From assembly GCF_003788695.1 (NCBI RefSeq), contig NZ_RARA01000014.1, positions 16,902 to 21,925 of the forward strand: 5,024 nucleotides of DNA, read 5' to 3'. The notes under the pieces are model-generated. The model did no database searches and had not been told where the DNA came from. It was given only the letters and a program-made list of their open reading frames with translations. Shown here one piece after another: positions 1 through 5,015 of the stretch; within the stretch, counting starts at the first letter, position 1, and each line of letters starts with the position of its first letter. The DNA comes from Candidatus Cardinium hertigii. GTDB taxonomy: Bacteria > Bacteroidota > Bacteroidia > Cytophagales_A > Amoebophilaceae. The position numbers and the translations under genes are program-made.

Positions 1-597
1 AGGAAAATCAACCGCATCTGGATTGGTATTGGTATCTGCAAGAGCAAAAACTGGAATACCTAATTTTCGAGCTTCTTTAACTGCAATATGCTCCTTGTTA
101 ATATCTACCACAAACAATGCAGAGGGAAGCCTGGTAACATTGGACAAACCTTGTAATATTCTATTGAGTTTTGCTTGTTCCCGCATTATAACCAATTGTT
201 CCTTCTTGGCTAGGTTTTTATAGGCAGCTGTATGTATATTTTTTTCTATAGAAAACATACGCTTGAGTAGCTTCCGAATAGTCACAAAATTAGTTAATGT
301 ACCACCAAGCCACCTTTCTGTAACATAGGGCATAGCTAAATCTTTTGCCGCTTTTTCTACCGAAACCTTGGCTTGTTTTTTAGTAGCCACAAACAAAATC
401 TTTTTTCCAGCTCTTGCTAGTGCGTGTAACTGCAAAGCAACCTCCTCCATAGAGGAAATGGTTTTGTTCAAATCGATAATATGTATACCACTTTGCTTCA
501 TAAAAATGAAAGGAGCCATCTTAGGGTGCCATTTCTTAGTCAAATGACCAAAATGGACGCCAGCATCAAGAAGCGTTTTATGTTCTAATTTTATCAT
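1..597 (-). CDS. rpsB: 30S ribosomal protein S2, C-terminus cut by window edge
   Basis: Ribosomal protein S2 is a structural component of the 30S subunit that helps recruit S1 and mRNA. The reading frame is open from an ATG at 595-597 to the window edge, giving 199 codons with no stop; the family is usually about 230-280 residues, so the last part lies outside. Visible S2 hallmarks are DAGVHFGH (residues 11-18), KKWHPKMAPFIF (21-32), GIHIIDLNKT (37-46), FVATKKQA (69-76), the RWLGGTLTNF block (95-104) and the C-terminal IPVFALADTNTNPDAVDFP region (181-199). It is the third gene of an rplM-rpsI-rpsB operon and starts 39 bp after rpsI; in this phylum tsf usually follows. No Shine-Dalgarno sequence precedes the ATG, only A/T-rich bases, as is normal in Bacteroidetes. 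Identification is from recognised sequence and is very secure. Confidence 0.97.
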   Translation of the reverse strand, partial: MIKLEHKTLLDAGVHFGHLTKKWHPKMAPFIFMKQSGIHIIDLNKTISSMEEVALQLHALARAGKKILFVATKKQAKVSVEKAAKDLAMPYVTERWLGGTLTNFVTIRKLLKRMFSIEKNIHTAAYKNLAKKEQLVIMREQAKLNRILQGLSNVTRLPSALFVVDINKEHIAVKEARKLGIPVFALADTNTNPDAVDFP

Positions 598-636
598 TAT
601 GGATAATTATAATTTCTTAAATAACAGAAAACAGAG

Positions 637-1026
637 CTAACGCTTGGTAAATTGGAATTTCTTCCTTGCCTTTTTACGGCCATATTTCTTGCGTTCTACT
701 ATTCTAGCATCCCTAGTGAGGAAGCCTTCCTTCTTTAACAGAGGCCTATTATTTTCCAAATCTAATTTGCAAAGCGCTCTAGCAATTCCCAAACGAATGG
801 CCTCAGCTTGACCCCTCAATCCTCCGCCAGAAACATTAATATTCAGATCAAACTGATCCGATATTTTTAATATTTCCAAAGGTTGTTTAACCATTAGACT
901 AATTTCTTTTACTGGGAAATAATCCAAAAGCTGCCTACGGTTAATGGTAACATTTCCGATTCCTTTCATAAGATACACCCTAGCTACCGCGGTCTTTCTT
1001 CGACCTACTGCATTGACTCTTTCCAT
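637..1026 (-). CDS. rpsI: 30S ribosomal protein S9
   Basis: Ribosomal protein S9 sits in the head of the 30S subunit, and its basic C-terminal tail reaches towards the P-site tRNA. The 129 residues match the normal family length. The N-terminus VNAVGRRKTAVARVYL is typical, the S9 signature GGGLRGQAEAIRLGIARAL covers residues 67-85, and the protein ends in a Lys/Arg-rich stretch closing with QFTKR, the usual S9 ending that contacts tRNA. The ATG start is 10 bp after the rplM stop, so the two genes are co-transcribed and possibly translationally linked. No clear ribosome binding site is present. Nothing is missing or unusual in the protein. Confidence 0.98.
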   Translation of the reverse strand: MERVNAVGRRKTAVARVYLMKGIGNVTINRRQLLDYFPVKEISLMVKQPLEILKISDQFDLNINVSGGGLRGQAEAIRLGIARALCKLDLENNRPLLKKEGFLTRDARIVERKKYGRKKARKKFQFTKR

Positions 1027-1036
1027 CCGTTAATAA

Positions 1037-1486
1037 TTAGTATTTTAGCGTTATTTCGTTTGGTTTTTGCGCCATATGTTGATGAACATTTCCCTCACAA
1101 ACATGCAAATTATGGAACAACCTCCTCCCTAATCTGTTTTTAGGCAACATACCCTTTACGGCATGCTCTATAACACGCTTGTAATTAACAACTTGAACTT
1201 CTTTAGGTGTTGCTTTTTTTACTCCACCAGGATAACCTGAATAGGTATAATACTCTTTTTTTACCCACTTATTACCTGACAAAGATACTTTACCAGCATT
1301 AAGCACGATAACATGATCTCCCCCATCTACATGGGGTGTAAAATCAGGCTTATGCTTGCCACGAATCATGTAAGCAACCTGGCTAGCTAACCTACCCAAC
1401 GTCTGTGATGAAGCATCAACCACAACCCATTGTTTGTTAACACTTTGCTTGTTAGCATATTTTGTCTTATAACTAATATAATCCAC
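1037..1486 (-). CDS. rplM: 50S ribosomal protein L13, GTG start
   Basis: Ribosomal protein L13 is an early-assembly component of the 50S subunit that binds 23S rRNA. The 149 residues fit the usual Bacteroidetes length of about 150. The N-terminus reads MDYISYKTKYANK, matching the phylum's typical MDTLSYKT-like start, followed by WVVVDASSQTLGRLAS (20-35), IRGKHKPDFTPHVDGGD (41-57) and the L13 signature beginning VKGMLP at residues 110-115. The start codon is GTG (1484-1486). Upstream in frame there is no ATG before a TAA stop about 11 codons back, so homology fixes the GTG as the start. It is the first gene of the operon with rpsI and rpsB and follows a promoter at 1580-1611. Confidence 0.97.
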   Translation of the reverse strand: MDYISYKTKYANKQSVNKQWVVVDASSQTLGRLASQVAYMIRGKHKPDFTPHVDGGDHVIVLNAGKVSLSGNKWVKKEYYTYSGYPGGVKKATPKEVQVVNYKRVIEHAVKGMLPKNRLGRRLFHNLHVCEGNVHQHMAQKPNEITLKY

Positions 1487-1520
1487 GTGTTTTAAATAAA
1501 TTTTAAATAAAAAATTGCAT

Positions 1521-1550
1521 TAACAACAAAAAAAATAACAACAAAAAAAA
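1521..1550. repeat. Tandem duplication in the rplM leader
   Basis: The 15-bp unit taacaacaaaaaaaa occurs twice in exact tandem. It lies between the rplM promoter and the GTG start, so the leader mRNA (minus strand) contains two U8 tracts, each followed by GUUGUUA. It could arise by slippage, or it could act as an unstructured leader. A rho-independent terminator is unlikely because no stable GC stem precedes the U tracts. Confidence 0.8.
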
Positions 1551-1579
1551 TGAGGAACGTATAAAAAGCTAAAGTATTT

Positions 1580-1611
1580 CAAACGTACCTTTTTATTGCA
1601 TTAAATGCAAA
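1580..1611 (-). promoter_or_regulatory. Bacteroidetes-type promoter for rplM-rpsI-rpsB
   Basis: On the minus strand a TTTG (-33 element, 1608-1611) is followed after 20 bp by TACGTTTG (-7 element, 1580-1587). This is an exact match to the Bacteroidetes consensus TTTG-N19-21-TAnnTTTG recognised by the phylum's primary sigma factor. Transcription would start near 1574, giving a leader of roughly 88 nt before the rplM GTG. The position directly upstream of a ribosomal operon supports it. The start site is inferred, not shown. Confidence 0.7.
1596..1610. repeat. Palindrome in the rplM promoter spacer
   Basis: TTGCAT and ATGCAA form perfect 6-bp arms around a 3-bp TAA centre. The palindrome fills part of the spacer and overlaps three bases of the -33 TTTG, so a protein bound here would compete with RNA polymerase. 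It may be an operator; a chance palindrome in AT-rich DNA is also possible. Confidence 0.45.
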
Positions 1612-1622
1612 TTGTGTAAGTT

Positions 1623-1649
1623 CCCCACATGCCCATACCCCATACGCCC
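1623..1649 (-). other. Potential G-quadruplex motif upstream of rplM promoter
   Basis: The minus strand carries four G tracts (3, 4, 3 and 4 G) separated by loops of 5, 3 and 5 bases, meeting the G3+N1-7 pattern. On the plus strand the same stretch is a degenerate repeat: CCCACATG, CCCATAC, CCCATACG, CCCATATG (1624-1654). It lies 12 bp upstream of the rplM -33 element and just past the stop of the M16 gene, so it would be the G-rich 3' UTR of any M16 transcript. Such G clustering stands out in this AT-rich sequence. Folding is not demonstrated. Confidence 0.55.
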
Positions 1650-1668
1650 ATATGAATTTTTTAACAAA

Positions 1669-2967
1669 TTACCTTACAACTACTTCTGTAAAGGTATCCA
1701 AAGATAAGTATTTTTGTGCTAAACTTCTAATTTCTAGGGGCGTTATATTACGAACCTGATTGTAAAATGCAGTGTAATAATTTTGATCCAATCCATACAG
1801 ATAAGCTGCTTGAAATTTTTTCATAATAGAAAAGGGATCATTAATGCTGTTTAAAAAATGACCAAGCAGATAGTTTTTAACTTTTTTTAGCTCTTCTATT
1901 GGCACTAATGCATGCTGCAATATTTCTATTTCTTTGTATATCTCTTGGAGGGCCTGCTGCCACACCGCTTGGCCTACTTCTGTTGTAATAGCTAAGTAAC
2001 CCGCTTGTTGCAACGCTACTATACTAGAATGGATGCCATAGGTATAACCTTTATCTTCTCGAATATTTTGCATTAAGCGAGAACCAAAATAGCCCCCTAA
2101 AAGTTCGTTTACCGTAATCATCGGTAAAAAATCCACTTCCGTTTTGGCTAATAATTTTTTACCAATGACAATGGCAGCCTGTATATGTTGTCCCTCTACT
2201 ACCTCTATTTTTTCGGGAATATTATCAGGTAGAAGCTGATTGCCTTGGATGCCTTGTTTTTGGGTCAAATGTTCTAGGGATGCTTTTATTAATTGCAAGG
2301 CTGCTGTTGTCACCTGACCACTAACAAAAGCAGAACAATCAGAAAAAAACAGCTTTTCATAATGGTAATGTAAATCTTCTAATTGGATATTGGCTACATC
2401 TTGCACAGTTAAATGTCTTCCATAAGGGTGTTCTTTTGTAAAGATAGATGCACAAAACCGCTTATAAGCAATACAATCATACTTCTTATCTACCATTTGA
2501 ATGGCTTGAGATTTTACATTTTTCAACAATTTAAGCGATTTTTTGGGAAAGTTAGAGGTCAAGAGCATCTCTACCAACAGTTCTAACATGGGACTAAGAT
2601 GCTTAGAGAGGGTAGAAAGCGATAGATAGCAAAAATCTGCTTGGGATCGAGCACTAATGGTTGCACCATAATAATCCATAATATGGGCAATATCCTGGGT
2701 GCTTTTGCTTGTAGTTCCCTCTAGCAACATGGAAGCGGTAAAATAAGCTGCACCTGGATAGACCTCGTAGCAGCTACCAGATTTGAAAATTAATTCTACT
2801 TCTATAACCGGCTGACTACCCATATTGAGCACATAAAGTGGAATATCATTGCGGAGTAGATGCCGTACGGGCCACGAGAAATTGATATTTTCAATCTCTT
2901 TAAATTTTGGAGGAACGGTTCTATCGAGCATAAAAAGGGGTGAAAAACAGTTAGTATTTTTTTGCAT
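1669..2967 (-). CDS. M16-family peptidase homologue, non-catalytic (R/Y-type) subunit
   Basis: This 432-residue protein has the two-domain M16 (insulinase/pitrilysin, M16B-like) architecture. The zinc motif HxxEH, expected in the GLAHFLEHM-like segment, reads GAAYFTASM at residues 72-80, so both His and the Glu are replaced (Y75, A78, S79). The Glu expected about 76 residues further on is also absent (KNVKSQAIQ). The C-terminal half keeps the conserved GSRLMQNIREDKGYTYGI block (about 296-313) with the Arg and Tyr that complete the active site of a partner subunit. It is therefore probably the pseudo-protease half of a heterodimer. No signal peptide is evident. Homologues in this phylum begin around MLDRTVPPKFKEI, so the internal ATG at 2929-2931 (residue 13) may be the true start. 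The usual catalytic partner is not adjacent. The gene is divergent from the SPOR gene. Confidence 0.88.
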   Translation of the reverse strand: MQKNTNCFSPLFMLDRTVPPKFKEIENINFSWPVRHLLRNDIPLYVLNMGSQPVIEVELIFKSGSCYEVYPGAAYFTASMLLEGTTSKSTQDIAHIMDYYGATISARSQADFCYLSLSTLSKHLSPMLELLVEMLLTSNFPKKSLKLLKNVKSQAIQMVDKKYDCIAYKRFCASIFTKEHPYGRHLTVQDVANIQLEDLHYHYEKLFFSDCSAFVSGQVTTAALQLIKASLEHLTQKQGIQGNQLLPDNIPEKIEVVEGQHIQAAIVIGKKLLAKTEVDFLPMITVNELLGGYFGSRLMQNIREDKGYTYGIHSSIVALQQAGYLAITTEVGQAVWQQALQEIYKEIEILQHALVPIEELKKVKNYLLGHFLNSINDPFSIMKKFQAAYLYGLDQNYYTAFYNQVRNITPLEIRSLAQKYLSLDTFTEVVVR

Positions 2968-3026
2968 AAAAAATTACTTTTATACAAAGAATAGATTCAG
3001 CAATTTAATGAATCTTATGTATTTAG

Positions 3027-3040
3027 GCTACAAAAGTAGC
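3027..3040 (-). promoter_or_regulatory. Candidate M16 promoter -7 element inside an inverted repeat
   Basis: TACTTTTG on the minus strand (3031-3038) matches the TAnnTTTG -7 consensus exactly and lies 64 bp upstream of the first ATG of the M16 gene. It sits inside the inverted repeat GCTAC-AAAA-GTAGC (5-bp arms), so the box and a possible operator coincide. No good -33 TTTG is found at the normal distance; only a T-rich stretch a few bases too far upstream is seen. The promoter is therefore tentative. Confidence 0.4.
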
Positions 3041-3121
3041 ATAATTTCCCTGTGTTATTATAAAAGTCTTAAAAAGGACATAAACCATACTATTTTAGCA
3101 CTGTAAACTTATAAAAAACTC

Positions 3122-3129
3122 TAAATTTG
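3122..3129 (+). promoter_or_regulatory. Candidate -7 element for the SPOR gene
   Basis: TAAATTTG matches TAnnTTTG exactly. The -33 region is poor (TTAG at 3095-3098, 23 bp away instead of 19-21). If used, transcription would start near 3136 and the SPOR mRNA would have a leader of about 167 nt beginning with the hairpin at 3142-3162. Confidence 0.35.
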
Positions 3130-3141
3130 TATCATACAATT

Positions 3142-3162
3142 GTTGCAATTTTCTATTGCAAC
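3142..3162. repeat. Perfect 8-bp inverted repeat, hairpin or operator
   Basis: GTTGCAAT and ATTGCAAC form perfect 8-bp arms around a 5-base TTTCT loop. No T run follows on either strand, so it is not an intrinsic terminator. Its place about 13 bp downstream of the candidate -7 element suggests either an operator around the transcription start or a 5'-end hairpin that stabilises the SPOR mRNA. Confidence 0.6.
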
Positions 3163-3279
3163 GGTCTCCCTGCGGTGATGTAATATGGAAAATAGACATT
3201 TTGTTGTAAACCAATAGTCTATAAATCTATGGAATAGTAGCAATGCCCATATTGGATTTATTTTCAGGGAGCAGATAAT

Positions 3280-3306
3280 ATGTTTAAAATATTTCAAAAA
3301 CAATGA
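3280..3306 (+). CDS. Possible 8-codon leader peptide coupled to the SPOR gene
   Basis: An ATG at 3280-3282 opens a mini-ORF MFKIFQKQ that ends in TGA at 3304-3306, overlapping the ATG of the SPOR gene at 3303-3305 in the ATGA arrangement. An AGGGAG (3266-3271) stands 8 bases before the mini-ORF ATG, a good Shine-Dalgarno match, whereas the SPOR ATG itself has none. This would allow translational coupling. Bacteroidetes depend little on Shine-Dalgarno pairing and the peptide is very short, so the arrangement may be fortuitous. Confidence 0.25.
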   Translation: MFKIFQKQ

Positions 3307-3857
3307 TGATGCGTTATGTAATATGGACCTTTTTACTCTTTGTTATGGTTATGGCACATCCAAAGGCTATGGGTGGTACCTCTCATGCATGGAAGCTAAA
3401 AAAAAAGCATTATGAAGAAAATCTTGCTCCATATAGGATGGAATTTTGTAAGCGTGCAAAAAAAGAAAAAAAAGAGCCGCTGTTACCCTTGACCATGCAA
3501 TGGGACCAAACCCAATATTTAGAAAGCCTTTTAGCAAAACGAAAAATAGCTTATAAACGCATGAATAGTTTAAAATTCTATACCATACAGGTCTATATGG
3601 GCAACAGTAGAGCAGCAGCATTAGAAGCGCAGGAGCTAGTCCGTACGCTTCAATCTACCTATGTCCCTGAGTTCAATTACAGACAGCCTTATTATACTGT
3701 TCGAATGGGTCTTTTTACTGATAAGCTCGAGGCCTATTTTGTTTATCTGACTTTAATAAAAAGAATGCCTAGTGCTATGATTCGCCCTTGCATGCTTACA
3801 AAGGAAGATTATGTAGCGTATAAGGCTAGCTGTAAAGCGCTATTAGGATATTATTGA
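3303..3857 (+). CDS. Exported SPOR-domain protein
   Basis: The 184-residue protein begins with three Met codons and a hydrophobic stretch (residues 4-18, YVIWTFLLFVMVMAH) followed by AMGG, a plausible signal peptidase I site; there is no lipobox Cys. After a Lys-rich linker (31-60), residues about 91-165 form an SPOR-like domain with its two internal halves: KFYTIQVYMGNSRAAALEA, then PYYTVRMGLFTDKLEAYFVYLTL. This split pattern, with a preceding helix like YLESLLAKRKIAYKRMN (72-88), matches SPOR proteins of Bacteroidetes. SPOR domains bind denuded peptidoglycan glycan strands, often at division sites, so a periplasmic cell-wall role is inferred. Any of the ATGs at 3303, 3306 or 3309 could be the start, and none has a clear binding site. 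The gene stands alone, divergent from the M16 homologue. Confidence 0.78.
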   Translation: MMMRYVIWTFLLFVMVMAHPKAMGGTSHAWKLKKKHYEENLAPYRMEFCKRAKKEKKEPLLPLTMQWDQTQYLESLLAKRKIAYKRMNSLKFYTIQVYMGNSRAAALEAQELVRTLQSTYVPEFNYRQPYYTVRMGLFTDKLEAYFVYLTLIKRMPSAMIRPCMLTKEDYVAYKASCKALLGYY

Positions 3858-3867
3858 AAATTTCAGT

Positions 3868-3882
3868 AAACTGCGGCAGTTT
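3868..3882. repeat. Short inverted repeat after the SPOR gene
   Basis: AAACTGC and GCAGTTT form 7-bp arms around a single G, 10 bp after the SPOR stop codon. As RNA it could form at most a 5-bp AAACU/AGUUU stem. No T run follows, so it is a weak terminator candidate; it may be a protein-binding palindrome or chance. Confidence 0.35.
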
Positions 3883-3962
3883 GCGGTACATAGATACGGG
3901 CGTGAGCAAGTGTAGGCATTTTAGATTAAAGCTTAACTTTACTTGCTACAATATATTTAATT

Positions 3963-3984
3963 TATTTACTAACTATTTACTACC
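3963..3984. repeat. 11-bp imperfect tandem repeat upstream of the repeat-protein gene
   Basis: TATTTACTAAC is followed directly by TATTTACTACC (10 of 11 identical), ending 17 bp before the ATG at 4002. It lies where a promoter or leader would be expected, but no TAnnTTTG match was found between 3858 and 4001; the nearest is TAACTTTA at 3934-3941, one base off, without a -33 partner. Confidence 0.45.
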
Positions 3985-4001
3985 ATTTCTTGGTTATAGC
4001 T

Positions 4002-5015
4002 ATGCGTTTCAAAAGAAATTTTTTATTGTTTTTTTTATGTTTATTAGGGAATAATATTTGTTCTTTCTCTGTAGGTGTGGATAATGCTGGTCCTTTGTAT
4101 ATAGGTTTGCATGATATTTCTGTTATATCTACTTGGAAGAATTATTTAATAGAATCTTGTGAACGTGAACGATTAGAAAATTGTAAGAAGCATGGTTCCA
4201 AAAAGAAGCATGGTTCCAAAAAGAAGCATGGTTCCAAAAAGAAGCATGGTTCCAAAAAGAAGCATGGTTCCAAAATTGAATTTTTTAAAGAAAAGTTTAA
4301 CTGCTTAGAAGAAAACGCTCCAGTAGAAGAAAACGCTCCAGTAGAAGAAAACGCTCCAGTATTAGTTACGATTCAGTATAAGGGTCAGCCTGTGGAACTT
4401 TTTAAGAATAAAGATGATTGTAGTGTTACTTTATGCCCTGCATTGGATATCGATGGTAACGAAGATAATGATAAAAAATGTATAGCATTGCTTATTGAGC
4501 TTGCATTAGGAGGGGTTAGGAAATTCTTATTATTGCAGAATCATATATTGAAGAATCAGATATATGATCAAAAATGTATAAAACATCTTATACTTTTGCC
4601 TTGTCACCTTAAGCAGAATAATAAGTGGGTATTAGCAAGGATACAATTAACGCTTGAATGTAGGATTTTTACCGATTGTATTAAAGATATATGGTTTAAT
4701 ATTACAAACCATAATATTAATTCTACCTCCGATTATGTACAAGACATTATTCAATACATTTTAAGTGTGGAGAAAATTTCCAAGATGATTCATACAATTG
4801 ATCATTACGGTTTACTCTCTCCCTCATCCTCTCCCTCTCCCTCATCCTCTCCCTCATCCTCTAGCTCATCCTCTAGCTCATCCTCTAGTAGCTTACCCTC
4901 TAGTAGCTTACCCTCTAGTAGTTTACCCTCTAGTAGTTTACCCTCTCGTTTACCAGCAACACAATATTTTACTGGAATAAATAAAGATCTAAAAGAGAGT
5001 AGATATTGCGAGTGA
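4002..5015 (+). CDS. Exported repeat-containing Cys-rich protein of unknown function
   Basis: I do not recognise this 337-residue protein. The ATG at 4002 is preferred over an in-frame TTG at 3990 because it puts a basic MRFKRN directly before the hydrophobic core LLFFLCLLG (residues 7-15), a signal-peptide shape; cleavage may fall near CSFS-VG (about 20-25). Layout: N-terminal segment to 61; five KKHGSK repeats (62-91, strongly basic); a short spacer; three EENAPV repeats (103-120, acidic); a probably folded region (121-272) of mixed strands and helices; a Ser/Pro/Leu repeat tract (274-315); and a short tail ending RYCE. The mature part has 11 Cys residues, suggesting disulfides or metal binding. 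The architecture fits a secreted or surface protein of a host-associated bacterium. It is separated from the SPOR gene by 144 bp and probably has its own promoter. Confidence 0.75.
   Translation: MRFKRNFLLFFLCLLGNNICSFSVGVDNAGPLYIGLHDISVISTWKNYLIESCERERLENCKKHGSKKKHGSKKKHGSKKKHGSKKKHGSKIEFFKEKFNCLEENAPVEENAPVEENAPVLVTIQYKGQPVELFKNKDDCSVTLCPALDIDGNEDNDKKCIALLIELALGGVRKFLLLQNHILKNQIYDQKCIKHLILLPCHLKQNNKWVLARIQLTLECRIFTDCIKDIWFNITNHNINSTSDYVQDIIQYILSVEKISKMIHTIDHYGLLSPSSSPSPSSSPSSSSSSSSSSSSSLPSSSLPSSSLPSSSLPSRLPATQYFTGINKDLKESRYCE
4185..4274 (+). repeat. Five exact copies of an 18-bp repeat (KKHGSK)
   Basis: The unit aagaagcatggttccaaa occurs five times in tandem without a single substitution, coding KKHGSK each time. 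Identity at silent positions points to recent expansion by slippage or recombination. The unit is six codons, so gain or loss of copies keeps the frame. Each copy adds three Lys and one His, giving a dense positive patch. Confidence 0.97.
4308..4361 (+). repeat. Three exact copies of an 18-bp repeat (EENAPV)
   Basis: The unit gaagaaaacgctccagta occurs three times in tandem with no differences, coding EENAPV. It has the same 18-bp period as the upstream KKHGSK array but an unrelated sequence and opposite charge, and begins 33 bp after that array ends. Confidence 0.97.
4821..4946 (+). repeat. Compound 12-bp/15-bp Ser-Pro-Leu repeat tract
   Basis: The tract is built of in-frame units: CCCTCATCCTCT (PSSS) at 4821, 4839 and 4851 with a 6-bp CCCTCT insert at 4833; AGCTCATCCTCT (SSSS) at 4863 and 4875; then four 15-bp units AGTAGYTTACCCTCT (SSLPS) from 4887 to 4946. 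Of 42 residues, 30 are Ser, 8 Pro and 4 Leu, including a run of 13 Ser. The ordered change of unit type suggests successive expansions. It probably forms an extended flexible segment near the C-terminus. Confidence 0.95.

Larger units (their letters stand above)
2968..3302. other. Divergent intergenic control region
   Basis: These 335 bp separate the minus-strand M16 homologue from the plus-strand SPOR gene. They are AT-rich and hold no convincing protein gene except a possible 8-codon mini-ORF at the right end. They contain one candidate -7 element for each direction (3031-3038 minus, 3122-3129 plus), an inverted repeat over the first and a strong hairpin just after the second. I see no tRNA, terminator with a T run, or riboswitch that I recognise. 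Confidence 0.6.

Noticed and set aside
1..597. Plus-strand open frame at 23-223
   Set aside because: It lies antisense within rpsB, whose S2 motifs are unmistakable on the minus strand.
3121..3303. Minus-strand 60-codon open frame in the divergent region
   Set aside because: Its sequence looks random, it overlaps the candidate promoter and hairpin, and it has no family resemblance.
3868..3882. Inverted repeat as terminator of the SPOR gene
   Set aside because: The possible RNA stem is only 5 bp and no T run follows.
3854..4054. 66-codon open frame starting with TTG after the SPOR gene
   Set aside because: It has a TTG start, no recognisable protein features, and runs into the signal-peptide region of the next gene in another frame.
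4185..4361. Direct repeats considered as a CRISPR-like array
   Set aside because: The 18-bp units are contiguous with no spacers and lie inside a coding frame.
4798..4980. Open frame of 60 codons rich in HPL/VYPL repeats, overlapping the Ser-rich tract
   Set aside because: It is the second reading frame of the same low-complexity DNA inside the 4002-5015 gene; repeats with a unit in multiples of three keep all frames open. No independent start signal is seen.
4947..4980. LPATQ near the C-terminus, resembling a sortase LPxTG motif
   Set aside because: Gln replaces Gly, no hydrophobic segment or basic tail follows, and sortase anchoring is not typical of Bacteroidetes.
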